Shown here piece after piece: positions 1 to 12,135 of a stretch of DNA of 64,000 nt. Origin of the DNA: Arbacia lixula (taxonomy: Eukaryota; Echinodermata; Echinoidea; Arbacioida; Arbaciidae); contig OZ022597.1 of NCBI GenBank assembly GCA_963669155.1, positions 6,539,630 through 6,603,629 of the forward strand, given 5' to 3'. Each line of letters opens with the position of its first letter. The stretch's first letter is position 1. The translations under genes and the position numbers were made by a program. The notes under the pieces were generated by a model. It made no database searches, was not told where the DNA came from, and saw only the letters and a list, made by a program, of their open reading frames with translations.

Positions 1-830
1 TGCGAAAGAAGAGCTACATAAGTGTCATCATAACCTGAATCGTGCTAATTGATGATACGAAACGTTCAAAATATCAACTACTGTATTGAATATCTTTTAT
101 CGAATTGCTGATGTGTCATACAATATTCCCAGTTGTCAAGGGCACCTTTTGTCCAACACGTATGGTTCCCTTTACCATGTTTACTATACACCCCACGGAT
201 CTCACAGACATGTCATGACTCTCGGCGTCGCCTCGGGACCATGCCTAGTGTTGTGACGCTCTTGTGCCTGTTCTCCACGGCCCGTCTGCAATGTCTAACC
301 TGCAGGTGTTTGTAAGAGTTGTTGTTGTCAAATTTACATATTTGCCTGTAAGTTATATGTCGCAGCTGGCCTAGATATGTAAATATTGCACGTGCGCGAA
401 GGGCAAAGGACAACACATTATACATGTACAGTACATATGAACATGATGCGAATACAGGCGTATACATGTTAATTCAATGTTAATTAAAGACAGGGAAGTT
501 TACAAGTATTAAAAAAAATAAAAATAAAATGTCCTATGAACATTGGACATAATGGATGGAAGTGTCGATTAACGTAACCATATTTGGTGTCCGTGTAATG
601 TTGGTGCCCCTTTTTCTCCTACTTTCTCTCTCTGCCTCTCCTGTCTTCCTTTTGTTATATTTTTCTCTCTCTTTCTCTCTTCTCAGTATTCTCTCTTTAT
701 CGCCCCAATGCTCCGTCTCGTATATATATGCATGAAGCTGCATTCACTATTCGGGATGTTTTGTCATTATGATCACAACTTATCGAGTTTATTCTGAAGG
801 TGCTCTGGCGCAGCGTGTTATTTATACTCC
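1..830. other. Gene-less unique sequence, left edge
   Basis: I see no supported gene here. Short open frames on both strands lack recognisable domains and convincing splice context. The stretch at about 610-720 is pyrimidine-rich (TC and CTTT runs) and accounts for the low-complexity frame on the minus strand. No clear repeat boundary is visible before position 831. Confidence 0.5.
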
Positions 831-1050
831 AGCTCAAAGGAATTGGCATCGGGTAAAGGGAAAGGGAAGAAAGGGAAGGAGCCGCAGTTTTGAACCGCGG
901 TATATTTTGTCCAGTTCAGCATGAAACATGATGCCTTTTAGGCTAATGTATCGTGTTTCATGCTTAACTGGACAAAATATACCGCGGTTTAAAACTGCGG
1001 CTCCTTCCCTTTCTCCCCTTTCCCTTCACCCGTGCCAATTCATTTGAGCT
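831..1050. mobile_element. Foldback (MITE-like) element, ~220 bp
   Basis: Two arms of about 100 bp form a nearly perfect inverted repeat. The left arm begins AGCTCAAAGGAATTGGCA and the right arm ends TGCCAATTCATTTGAGCT. Both arms contain a purine-rich block (GGGAAGGAGCCGCAGTTTT) and the segment ACCGCGGTATATTTTGTCCA. The loop is only about 20 bases. There is no coding capacity and no obvious target-site duplication. The structure fits a non-autonomous foldback or MITE-type DNA element. A 15-base piece of the arm (ATATTTTGTCCAGTT) recurs near 54003, possibly a decayed relative. Confidence 0.8.
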
Positions 1051-1995
1051 GTAGTGTACATGCTATAGGGAAAGTAAATGATACAGGACGCCTGGTGTAC
1101 TTGTAGAGGTGGGATGGTCGAAACAAGAGGAATTGGTAGAATGAGTAAAACACATAATGCACCTATATGAATGCACGTCTATATGACGAGGAGGGGGAGC
1201 GGGGTTTGGGAGAGGGGGGTAGGGGTGGGAGGAGGTGGGGAGGGGGGGGGGGCTGCGATCCACCTGTCTCTGTCCTGTCTGTTGACACGACATGCCCTTG
1301 GGAAATCCTGGCTCAATTCCCCCACTGAAATCCGCGTATTATTCTCTTTTTATGAGCACCTTCCTCATAAATCACACAACTTCCAAATCAAATCCAATCG
1401 CTTGATACGCTTTCATCATCATGATCGTGATGCTACATTTTACAGCCTGTTTGTATGCTCGTCCCAACGCGGTGCGTATACCTACATCGTATATCATAAC
1501 TGTTAGCGTTTGGGAGAGAGCCACGTAGGACTTGTAAATCAAAACCATGCCAAGAAAGGAAAACAACATGATCTAGTCATGTGTACTTCGCACGCGAAGG
1601 GGAATGTTCAGTCCAAACTACAGCTCAATATCTGATTATTTCTATAAATCTTTGCGATTCATATCAATCATGTATTTCCATGCTATAATCACAACCAGGA
1701 CCTGCGAGTACGGGGTGGAATGTGATGTATGTATTTTGCACGCAGTGGTCGATACACCATAAATATTTGACAAAACATGACTGTGTTTGAAGGTCTTATT
1801 CCGAAACCCTTACGGACAAATGATACATGAATTGAACAATAGACTGTGTGTAAACATTTTAATAACGCATTAAAAATGCATGAAAAATGATTAAAAAGTA
1901 CTGTGACCAGGCATGCTATAGATGCATATCATGCCTTTTTTTGGTTTTAAAGAGGTTTTAAAGGAGCTCGGCTAAAACGTAGTTTGGACATTTTT
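1051..1995. other. Gene-less sequence with G-rich patch
   Basis: No gene is supported. The interval 1188-1253 is strongly G-rich on the + strand (GGGG runs separated by A or T) and has G-quadruplex potential. The remainder is ordinary AT-rich sequence with only short frames. Confidence 0.45.
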
Positions 1996-2135
1996 TCACA
2001 CTGTGTGTGTATGTGTGTGTGTGTGCGTACGTGCGTGCGTGCGTGTGTGCGTGTGTGTATATGTGGGAGTGTGCGTGTGTATGTGTATATGATGTGCGTG
2101 TGTGTTTATTTCTGTGTCTGTACGCACGGCCACTT
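1996..2135 (+). repeat. Imperfect (GT)n microsatellite
   Basis: An interrupted GT dinucleotide tract with GC and TA interruptions (GTGCGTGC, GTATATG). It alone explains the Cys/Val-rich and His/Thr-rich frames on the two strands, which should not be taken as genes. Confidence 0.95.
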
Positions 2136-2227
2136 ACCACGTGTGTTGAGACGAAACTGGTTCAAGGGACAAAGAGTACAATTCTGTAAAGAAGAGTCGT
2201 TAATGTCAATTTCAATCGTTTGTAACC

Positions 2228-2345
2228 CTCTTCTCGAAGTGGGTTGAGTACTCCACTTCGAATCCGGATCGAACAAATCTCAGAATTTTTATATTGCCCT
2301 CCAAAGTGGAGTAACTCCTCCTGGACTCCGGAGTAACTCCACTTC
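2228..2345. repeat. Palindromic GGAGTAACTCC-type repeat
   Basis: Several inverted and direct copies of a motif around GGAGTAACTCC and ACTCCACTTCGG lie in about 115 bp (for example near 2248-2262, 2303-2318 and 2325-2345). The arrangement is a nested inverted repeat, as in the ends of a small DNA element or a short foldback minisatellite. No open frame of interest is present. Confidence 0.55.
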
Positions 2346-2599
2346 GGCTCTCAATATGAAAGGGGTTTGAATTGTCTCGTCGCATTTAATCGAATCGTAC
2401 AATGTGTGAGGGGATAACGAGCATTCGTTGAGTGAATGAGTTTGTACTGTGCGAGTCTTCGTATGTCTTCATTGCCACCATTATCACCGGTCATTTGTAC
2501 CAGACAACTGCTGATAAAGATCTTGAATTGGCTTCACTTTGTGAATCACGGAATGGGTAATGAAGTAATCTGTCCCGCCTGTCTTTGAAGGGGTAATAG

Positions 2600-2690
2600 C
2601 CGATTTGGGGAGGGTGGGGTGGGGTGGGGGGGGGGGGGGGTAAGGAGATAACAAAGGAGTGGAAAGAGTGGGGGGGGGGGGGAGAGACGT
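2600..2690 (+). repeat. G-rich tract with two long G homopolymers
   Basis: Runs of G lie near 2627-2640 and 2671-2682 within GGGTGGGGT context. The tract could form G-quadruplex DNA and is a likely place for sequencing-length errors. Confidence 0.85.
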
Positions 2691-2706
2691 TGCAGACTAT
2701 TTGACC

Positions 2707-2713
2707 ATCATCG

Positions 2714-2755
<42 letters not shown>

Positions 2756-2768
2756 ACATCATCATCAC
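2707..2768 (+). repeat. (CAT)n / (ATC)n microsatellite
   Basis: About 20 trinucleotide units, nearly pure. The minus strand reads as a poly-Asp frame, which is a by-product of the repeat. Confidence 0.95.
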
Positions 2769-2995
2769 CGACAGCTAAAACCGACACCGACAGTATACGT
2801 AACTATTCACTTACCTTCACTCCCATCCACGAATACCACTGACATCACCGCCATGACGTATCATCATTATCATTACGATTCCGCCCATCGTCATCACCAT
2901 GGTTACCATTATGCCAAGAATCGTGTGCAGGGAGTATCATAACCAGTCAGCACCAGGGGCCAACGCCATTACTGCTGTCGTCATGGAACATGAGT

Positions 2996-2998
2996 TCC

Positions 2999-3058
<60 letters not shown>

Positions 3059-3230
3059 GACCTCAACATCGACATCACAATCAAAGTCATTGTTCTCATT
3101 ATGATCCTAATCTTCATAACCATCATAATCATCATCATCATCATCTCTATCTTCATCACTATCACTATCTTCAATGTATTCATGAACATCGTCATCATCT
3201 TCATCAACGTCATCATATTCATCATTATCC
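2996..3230 (+). repeat. (CAT)n microsatellite with decayed flank
   Basis: A near-pure CAT core at about 2998-3058 is followed by diverged CAT/CAC-rich sequence to about 3230. It produces a His-rich frame on + (over 20 consecutive His), a Met-rich frame on - and an Ile-rich frame. All three frames are open through the repeat, which is the signature of simple sequence and not of a gene. Confidence 0.93.
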
Positions 3231-3388
3231 TCCTCCTCCCCCTCCTCGTCATTACCGTCATAATGGTCAACGGCAATACCATATGCTCAGCACACACCCC
3301 TCCCCTATCTCTCTCCCTCTAAGCCCTCTACCCCACTCGTCTTTCCTCTCACCAGAGTAATTAACACACCACTACTTCTATAATTTGA

Positions 3389-3409
3389 ACAGGCTTCGGC
3401 GAAGCCTGT
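3389..3409. repeat. Perfect 9-bp-stem hairpin
   Basis: ACAGGCTTC, a GGC loop and GAAGCCTGT form a 21-base palindromic hairpin. It may be the relic of a foldback element. The flanks show no further pairing that I can see. Confidence 0.6.
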
Positions 3410-4503
3410 CGGAAAATTGAATTACGCCCAACAGTGCGTGTGCACGCGCGAACTTGTATTATACGTCAAGTATACACTCATGCACCGTGCATGTCACGTG
3501 GAACTATGGAACAGACCTTTTCTCTAATGCGAGCAAATTGCGCGCTTCGATACCGATTACCATACATGAACATGACGTCAGAGCCGAACGACACATGGCA
3601 TTTACATAGTTCTTTCTTCAAATTCAAATTCAATGCGATTGGAAACATTTAAGTCCTTCCTCCGTTTTCATATACTTAAATTTACAATAATGATGATAAA
3701 TGAACGAGTATTTCTGTTGAAAATACACCTAGAAAAAACGCGTCGAAGGCGATAAGAATCCATATTAGCAAACGCATGTGGTGGATATGCCTTAAGCGTA
3801 AGCGAGATACAAGAAATTCAATACACATGGTTAGTTGTGTTCTATCTTGCTTTGAAATTGCATTGGGTCTTTCACATTGCGTCTTTCTCTATCAATCTTG
3901 CCTTCAAAAGATGGAAGACTGCTTAGCCGAATGATCAGTGGAGGTAATATAGATAATTGCGTGACGTCACCATCGTTGTCATTATTATTTCAGGGCTCCT
4001 TTGGAAAGCAGTCCTCGAGATTGAAAGGACTATCCTGTCTAAGTGAAACGTGAAATAAAAAAAAATGTCTTGAACCCTGATCAAGGTCTGATTTGATTAA
4101 ATTGGGTGCTCCAATCTAAAAGTTCCGTTTGGATTGATGTTAAAGTGCACGCTACAGGTATTATTGATTCTCCGAATTCCAAGAAAGCTGCAAGCCAATT
4201 CAATTTCTTATCAATCATATTCACCCATCTCCGAAATTACTTATGGGCATAAAAAATAGCAGCTAAAAATGAGCACGTTGATGAAAATGTTTCTTTAGAG
4301 CACTGAACTTAATAAACTATATTGAATTTTTCCTATCTACCTCAGTAATTTTAGATCTAATTACTAACTCCGATGCCTTTATGACGATTTGCTCTTGAAA
4401 TATCTACTCTAAACATAGTAATATAATGGAAGGGAACTGCATGCGTATGGGGAACTCAAAACATAAGGTCTTCTGACTTGTTATTCACATTTCGTCTTCA
4501 AGT
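3410..4503. other. Gene-less unique sequence
   Basis: About 1.1 kb of AT-rich sequence with no open frame resembling a protein family, no RNA gene signature and no obvious repeat. One TGACGTCA (CRE-like) octamer lies at about 3962; such octamers recur in the window and here show no promoter context. Confidence 0.45.
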
Positions 4504-4553
4504 TGTTAATCATTATCATCTTCATCTTCATCATCATCATCACAATCATCATC

Positions 4554-4600
<47 letters not shown>
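4504..4600 (+). repeat. (CAT)n microsatellite
   Basis: A TCATCATC-type tract, slightly interrupted (CACAATCATC). Its pure core is at about 4545-4600. Confidence 0.95.
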
Positions 4601-4601
<1 letters not shown>

Positions 4602-5834
4602 TGCCTCCCTTAAAAACGTCTTGGTGGTTATGAACGTCCATCTACTTTTGTTGATACAATAATTTATTAATAATAATTATGACAAATTTAGCACTTATTT
4701 GTAATAGTTTCCAATTTAAAGGTTAGGGTAAGGGTGACGAGTCGCTCATTTATTTCCACATTTTTTCACAAACGACGTGAACGCAATCGCAATTTGATAA
4801 AAATGAGAAACAATATAAGGAATATATATGCATTACATAGTGGATAGATATCATATACCTCCTTGCACATTCATATCAGTCATCAGTGCAAAACAAATAT
4901 GTGGTATACGAATGGCGAATCTCAGTACTACCATTATGATGGCGTACTACCGATTTTAGAACAAACATGTGGTAAGGACGCTTCGGACAGAGTATACACG
5001 TCCGGAGTTAAGACCACGCCCAACCCACCTCGCGAAGTCGTCCGCGGGACCAGTTCAGAGACACGCTTATTTTGAAGATAGATCGATCTGGACCGGTTTG
5101 AATGTATAAACGGTATTAGTATGTACCTCATGAGAGTACATTGGAATGCAGAGAAACACGTCACATTGCATGTACGTCCGAAACCACCTCGTGAGGCAGT
5201 CTACATGGCCTGTGGAACAAGTTCAGATACACTCTTCTTTTATAGAAAGATCGTTCCAGACCGGTTGACAAGTATATACGATATGTGGTGAGCTGAGAGC
5301 GGGAAGGCGATTGAGAGGGAGCCTGAAGGTAAACTGGACAGGCGCCGTCAGAAAATGAAATGGAAACGGCTGGAGAAAGAGGTCATTGGACAAAAACTTA
5401 GGATGAATTTTATCTGTGGCTTGATTTATTTGCAGAAAGAAAGAAACTGGTTACGATTGTAACCAGAAACAGCTCCATATCGATATCCAACATGTTGACA
5501 GGAAAATGTGGATAAGGTTAGGAATTCTACTTTCAGACCACACCGTAAGCAGGAAACACAAACCTCATTCCTTTTTATATTTTTAGACTTGAACATATAT
5601 ATATTCTTCATTTTACGTGGAAACCTCATGTAAAACAATCTGCCTCACCGCTGGCAAGTCCGAAGTGGAAAAGCGGCAACACGTTTTTGGGCTTTGCGTT
5701 GCACCTTTGTCGGCACCAACTAATACATGTGCTTGCGGCGTAGAGGAGAGTGAGAGGGTGAGTTGGTGACGGTGTGTGTGTATGGGGGTGGGGTAGGGAT
5801 GAGGCTGAAACAGGGACCCTAAAGAAGGGGGAGG

Positions 5835-5837
<3 letters not shown>

Positions 5838-5892
<55 letters not shown>
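5838..5892 (+). repeat. (GA)n microsatellite, copy A
   Basis: A near-pure GA tract of about 55 bp. The counterpart in copy B (25159-25241) is interrupted by a GGGGGGGGG run and is longer. Confidence 0.95.
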
Positions 5893-5894
<2 letters not shown>

Positions 5895-5998
5895 GAAGAA
5901 GAACCAAAGAAGAAAAACTGAAACAAAGGAAATGAAAGATCAGAGCAGGAAAGGAGATGGAGGGGTAAAGTCAAATAGCGATAGACGTGGTATGGAAG

Positions 5999-6002
<4 letters not shown>

Positions 6003-6058
<56 letters not shown>

Positions 6059-6062
6059 GAGA
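6003..6062 (+). repeat. (GA)n microsatellite, copy A, second tract
   Basis: About 60 bp of GA with one GCGA interruption, followed by AGGAGGA/GCAGGA purine-rich sequence to about 6140. The copy B counterpart is 25351-25400. Arg/Glu-rich and Ser/Leu-rich frames here come from the repeat. Confidence 0.95.
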
Positions 6063-6761
6063 GAAGGAGAAGCAGGAGGAAGAAGAGGAGCAGGAGCAGG
6101 AAGAGCAGGAGGAGAGGGGTAGGGGTGGAGGAGAGGGGTAGGAGTATACTTCATCAGAACCAAAGAAACCAGAAAGAGGGACGAATATAGAGAGTCAGAT
6201 GAAAGCAAAGAAATAAAATGGGCATATGAATATACACAAAGACGAAATAAACCGGAGGAAGGGGCCGGAGATTCCCGCGGAGGAAAACAGACGTCCATAT
6301 CGACGTTTTTGTGGCAATGTTGGCGAGTGACAGGCCAATTAACCATGTCAATAGCACTTGACGCTAAATAGAGAGCATGTAGACTCCTAGCCTGAACACT
6401 GTTTGACAGGTAACGGACAAGGAGTCAAGAACACACAGTACCGATACTATCCCTATCCATATGGGTGCTCTGCTATGCAGTATCCAGTTTTGAGCCGGCG
6501 ATGAATTCATATTAGACATGTTAGAGCCGTTGCTATATCTCTAATCAAAGCGATGGAAATTGAAAATATATATGGCGAGGAAAGCTTTTCGTCCTACGAT
6601 TTAAATGACGCCGATTTATCATTGCTTATCCCGTAATGTAGGCTGGCTTACCAAAGGGCAATTTGGGTAAATCCACGACTGGGATGGATGTGGAGTGAGT
6701 AGTGCGGGATGGGGACAGTGAGGGAGAGGGGGTGTGTGGCACAGACATACCATGCAGACAA

Positions 6762-6979
<218 letters not shown>

Positions 6980-7527
6980 GAGACACATCATGACGGGAGA
7001 GGGGATACTGAACAGAGAAATACCAAATGGGGTTTCGGCGGAAATGATTATCGCTAAAGGGAAGATAAGTATGAAGGAGGTTAGAAAGCGAAAGAAGGAA
7101 GAAAAAGGTAGAATAGAAATAGAATAAAGGAACAGAGAGACTGGGTGAAACATACAGAGAAAGTGCGAGCTGAGAAAAGCACTGAGAGAGAAGGGGATGA
7201 GGATGGCATCTTGGGTGAGAGAAGAGAGTCAAGGCGATGGTTGTATTCGAAGAGGTTGTAAGGTCAAGGTGACTTTCATTAAGATCATCATGGTACTAAA
7301 CTTTTGTATCGCAATTTTCGAAATTCCACGGAGAGTAATGGAAACCGATGAAGATCTCTCCCCCCCCCCGCATACACATAAACAAATGATAAAAACATTA
7401 TAATTCATGAAGGGTGTGGTTGGAGCGGGTGGGGATGGGAGGGGGGGGGGTGAAATATATTGTGACAGGATGAAGAGATAAAACAAAAACAAGAAAAGAG
7501 AGAGACAATGGCAGCAAAAGAGAGGCG

Positions 7528-7544
7528 AGTGTGTGTATGTGTGT

Positions 7545-7605
<61 letters not shown>
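7528..7605 (+). repeat. (GT)n microsatellite, copy A
   Basis: A GT tract with two GTAT interruptions near its start. The copy B version (26885-26970) has TATATA and TTTG interruptions at different positions, so the two copies have mutated independently. Confidence 0.95.
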
Positions 7606-7611
<6 letters not shown>

Positions 7612-9039
7612 TTGTTTGCGCATATGTTGTGAGGTCAATGCGACTTACATATTAGGTAACGACCTTCTCGTGTGAAAATTCCACGTTAAAAACAAATTGT
7701 ACTTCATGGCAGTATTTTCGCCATATTAATGGAAGTGAAGGACATGGATTATGCAAGTGAAGTGGGCGTGGAAGGTCCATTGTTATGTCACTGTATTTGT
7801 CGTCAACAACAATTTCGTTCTGTTGTGTGTAAGCATTTTCTATCTCCCTGGAATTTATTTTTGTCATGTGAACTTTTAATGAAATAATCATAAACTGATA
7901 CTTATTGTAGTAGAATAACCAGAAGTTTGTGGTATGTCATTGCTAATCCGAGAAAAATGTAAAACGTTGTCATTAATATGAATGAAACCTTGCTCCTAAG
8001 TATGGCGATAAAATTAGTTTCCCGCCGTTCCCACCATGTCTGTAACATCTATGGCTGAGTTGTCTCAGTGGGAAGAAGAGAGCATCTATATTCAATTGAC
8101 ATAAGATATATGTCCAGTCCTGCACTTTACATACATTCTCTTCATCCATGATGAATGTTCAAATGTCACCCCAGTTCTGTAAATAGCGTGACGGAGATGG
8201 ATAGAGGGCTCTTGGAAAGGCGCGCGCTTTTTTGCGCGGGAAAAAAGACGATACTCAAGGAGGCACGAGTTATGCACATTATGTCACCGCGACGGAAAAC
8301 ATGGCTATATATTACACGCAGAGAGTGCGTCGGTGAAAAGGCTGAAGAGGGTTGAGAGCAATTGGACATTTACACGGAGTAATCGAGACGACTGGAGCGG
8401 TTCTTTTTAACTGAGAAAACTTGAATATAAACGCGATTGTGGAATACGCCTCCATATATCATACAAGAGCCCGGGAGAGATTGAAGAGTGCATTGTATTT
8501 TTTAGAAATGGTTAGCGATATTTGCATTTTAAGCTATTTGCAAAGGTAGGCCTTAGGGACATTTTAGGTTTGCGAGAGATTGAATGCTTAATGTAAAGAG
8601 GAAGGAATGTGCAAAAATAAATGTGGAAAGAAAAACCTGATACGAGGGATTTTAAAAGGGTTATCCCCCGTTTAGCCCCGGCTTTTTTGGGCGTTTATGT
8701 CCACAGATCCCATTGGCGTTTTTATAATAAGTCAACATTATCGGCTATTCCCTTGTACTCTATCCACCATCTCCAGTATTGGATCTACTTAAACAAAAAG
8801 AAGCAAGTACCATTTGGGACTCTTCGTGTTAATATGCGTTTGCATTGGCATCAGCGCAACACCATATGTACATTATAATGAAATCTCAGTGCTAAATGAA
8901 AAGTTATTTATCTTATTGTGCCTCTACGCCTACGTAGCTAAATGCTGGATGCCACCTGAATGCACCAATCACTCAAATTTAGAGTGATATGTCATTTGCT
9001 TCCTTTTGAAAAGCAAGGTAGTTTAGTCGTGGCAAAATT

Positions 9040-9240
9040 ACATCACGTGCGTGATAGCGCCACCGCATACGACGACACGAATTTGCCATGCTTCTGCAGT
9101 CGTGAGGGCCTACGACGAGAAACGTGACGTCACCTATTTTCACAAATCCAATGACCGGGTCCTGCCATTCAGCCAGTCGCAGAGTCGTACGACTGATCGG
9201 ATCGTGTCGTTTGCAATGGGCTTCAGGAGAATCCTTCATG
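9040..9240 (+). mobile_element. Dispersed repeat family with ACGAC/GTCGT palindromes, copy A
   Basis: The segment contains ATCACGTGCGTGAT, GGGCCTACGACGAGAAACG, GTGACGTCAC and CAGAGTCGTACGAC, several of them palindromic or nearly so. A diverged relative lies inverted at about 50515-50705, sharing for example GGGCCTACGACNNNAAACGTGACGTCA, ACAAATCCAATG and CAGCCAGTCGCAGAG. The copy B counterpart is at about 28400-28600. A 126-residue minus-strand frame (8979-9359) crosses it and stays open in copy B (28340-28720), but it matches no family I recognise and the relative at 50.5 kb does not preserve it. Probably a non-autonomous element. Confidence 0.6.
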
Positions 9241-9639
9241 CAGAATTTAGGGCGGCTAAAAATGAGATTTGATGGATGACTGGGTGTTGTCAGTACGGCG
9301 TGATGGAGGTTGAAAACACCATGGACCCTACCACGTGCTAGGGTCCATGAAAACGCCATGGAACTATGAGATGTAGCTTTGCGTTGAGCCTGTTCGGCAT
9401 TTTTTTTTAAATCTTAAGTATTACACGTCGGCCTAACACATTCGGGTGTTGTACTGTGATAAGGCAAAGTTCCTCCTCTACTCACAGTTCAGATGTTTGG
9501 GCGATCCGGGAAAGAAGACGAGAAAATGATTATGAAACTGCTCCTGACCCTTATTCTTGCCGAGTTGAAATGAAAAATGACTACCAGACTGAAAGCCAGG
9601 CTTGTAATTTTGAAACGTAATTTTGAGATGGAAAGACAC

Positions 9640-9830
9640 AGGAAGGGTGGGAGAGGCGGGGAAGGGTGGGGGTAGGAGGAGAAGGGGGTGGCGGGGTGGG
9701 GGAGTGACATAAGGCAAGCGAGATAGGAAACCGTAGGCATGTGAATGTGGGAGTGTATGTATGTGGGTGTGGGTGTGTTTGGGAGAGGAACGGGGTGGGG
9801 GAGGGGTGGGGGTGGGGTGGGGGCTACTAG
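9640..9830 (+). repeat. G-rich GGGGTGGG region, copy A
   Basis: Repeated GGGGTGGGG and GTGTGGGTGT blocks, polymorphic against copy B (about 29005-29171), which has a pure G run near 29158-29170. It is a potential G-quadruplex region. No gene is supported. Confidence 0.8.
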
Positions 9831-10382
9831 TATAAATCAAAAACGGCGTTCATGAGATTTATGATGTTTTCATGCTATTGCATTATGACATCAGTTGCAG
9901 TTTATATGCTACGATGCACACATGCAACTGGTGTTCTTTTGTGATAGTAGTACATAAGTATGAATAGGAGAATCCCAATTTTATATTTACGACTTAAGAT
10001 CAAAATTATCCTACCATTTGAATCGATATCACTCATGGGTAAGTCAACCATCCCATAACGCGTCTCAAGTGTTGATGGATCCACGAATTTACATATAAAC
10101 GAATAATTTAAGGTGTTTAGAATATAACCCGTGTGTGTATTCATAAAGTAAGCATGTGTACTTGAAATTATAGACACATCATGTTTGTGCTTGAATATAA
10201 AGTGGTTTTTCGTGTAAACGTGTAAGCTGTTAATTAAGATCCGATATACAATGACAATAATGATACCCGATGTTTGGTTGTAAACATGTTTATCATACAA
10301 ACATGTTACAATGATTAGACTATATTTTGTTGGTGTGGTTGATAAAGGTATTGAAGGGAGAAGGAGCGATAGGAAGAGAGAT

Positions 10383-10386
<4 letters not shown>

Positions 10387-10422
<36 letters not shown>

Positions 10423-10470
10423 AGAGAGAGAAGGAGAGAGATAAGGAGAGAGATGGGAGAGAGAGAGAGG

Positions 10471-10512
<42 letters not shown>

Positions 10513-10535
10513 TAAAAGGAGAGAGAGAGGAGAGA

Positions 10536-10583
<48 letters not shown>
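10387..10583 (+). repeat. (GA)n microsatellite, copy A, third tract
   Basis: About 200 bp of GA with GGAGA, GATA and AAAGA interruptions. The copy B counterpart (29727-29925) has GGGGGGG and GGCAGAGACGG interruptions. Ser/Leu-rich frames over it (up to 248 residues) are artefacts of the repeat. Confidence 0.95.
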
Positions 10584-10586
<3 letters not shown>

Positions 10587-11511
10587 TGAAAGACGAGGCG
10601 GATACATTTTGCGATGCGAAGAGAGAATTTTGACTTTTCAGGATTCATCGGAGGTTAAACATAAGAACAATAAAAGTGATAAAGAACACAATATTTGCTG
10701 TAAATGACACCTGCTTGCAAAATATGGGGAGGGAAGGACACGACTCAACCATAGGGAGGTGGAAGTCAGAAGAGATTTGATGGGTAAAATCAGATCTGTA
10801 AGTTAAAACCAACCGACAGACAGACAGACAGGCAGACATACGAACAGCCAGCAAGAGAAAAGGTCAACATATCATTCGAACGTTTCTGGTCATCCCTCCA
10901 AAACAGCTCGCGGCGATCTGAATTCCATCTTTCACTATTAATTTCCTCGTGTGGTGCTTGACACTCGAACGCTTTTCATTATTATCAAGTGTCATCGCAA
11001 CTTTTGAACGTGGATTATTCCGCTCACAGGCAGCTATCCGTGTTATCAACACACTCGCAAGTAATTGCTCGTCTTTATTTCTTCATGTTGCAAATTCACT
11101 CTAAGATACAATGGAGGAGTAGGGATTGACGTGACGTCATAGGTCTCGACACTGACAGCTATACAGTCAATTAAAACGTGTTGAATCAAACACATCATAA
11201 TTCATGGGGCATGTCAAGTGCTGGCATAACAATTACCCTGTCCGAAATTCGGCCATGATTTTGTTTTTACAATGTAAAAAATAACGGTGTGAAACTATGC
11301 AAGCTAGTGTCACCGTGCATACACCATGTACACTTTGGTGTTAGTTTCAGATCCTGTATTGTGAGGGATGTTCTTCAATTGTAATGTCATTAATGCACCG
11401 TAATATTTGCCCAATTGCATATGCCTCCAAAAGGCGAAATTTTGATCTCAGTGTTTTGTGTGCATTTGAAAAAAAAAGTTCAATCACACATCTCTAGACC
11501 GTAGACCAGGT

Positions 11512-11712
11512 GGGGGGGGGGGGGGGGGGGGGGAGGGCATTTCATGAAAGTTGTCAGCACTGACTTAACAGTCAGTGCCAACAATTTCAGTGAAATGCTC
11601 GGTTTTGATTGGCTGATAGGCACTAGCCTTCTGATTGTTACTATGGTAACTGTCGGAGAAAGACAACTTGTCAGTGCTGCCAACTTTCATGAAATGCCCC
11701 CCCCCCCCCCCG
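11512..11712. mobile_element. MITE bounded by poly-G and poly-C, copy A
   Basis: The terminal inverted repeat is about 30 bp: GGGCATTTCATGAAAGTT then CAGCACTGAC on the left, and its reverse complement on the right ending CATGAAATGCCC. The element starts with a run of about 22 G and ends with a run of about 15 C, so the homopolymers extend the inverted repeat. The interior includes TTTTGATTGGCTGATAGGCA. There is no coding capacity. In copy B the left G run is only 5 bases. Confidence 0.85.
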
Positions 11713-11979
11713 GATTGTAGTTACACCAATGTTGAACAGTCCAGTGAATAAAAACTACTAGACTGGATTTGTTCATGAAGCTGTGTTGAATGATCGATGG
11801 AAAGACCAGAATAAGAATAGAAGCTGAATAACTGTTGCCATATCTGCATGAAAATAAGCTAAAATGTGGTTGACTATCTCATGAGTTTCCATTCTACTCT
11901 GTGATTATTGATATCAATTGACCTGAGGTCATTTTCTACCAGCAATAATCTGCTCATGCGCAGATTGCTATTAGCGAAC

Positions 11980-12135
11980 TGGCTGCAATAGACGAATCAT
12001 TTACAACTTCTTCTCTGGCTCCTCCACGGACTGAGAAATGGGAAGAATGATACAGTGACTAGTCTTAGATTGTTAGACTCCTTTTTTCGGCTTTGATAAG
12101 AAATGGCCTACATCCTGGGAGTCAATCTACATTAT
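11980..12135. mobile_element. Dispersed repeat (GGCTGCAATAGAC...GACTAGTC family), copy A
   Basis: It shares ACTGGCTGCAATAGAC, ATGATACAGTGACTAGTC and a following TAGACTC block with 21375-21535, and more weakly with 55365-55505 and 51370-51460. The ends (TCTGGCTGCA and GCCAGGCT-like) look like short terminal inverted repeats. The copy B counterpart is at about 31300-31455. Confidence 0.55.

Noticed and set aside
2899..3360. 153-residue His-rich open frame
   Set aside because: It is the translation of a CAT microsatellite. All frames through the repeat are open and there is no domain outside it.
3961..3970. TGACGTCA (CRE-like) sites as promoters here and at 9125, 11131, 14740
   Set aside because: The octamers occur mostly inside repeats, with no TATA, initiator or gene start nearby.
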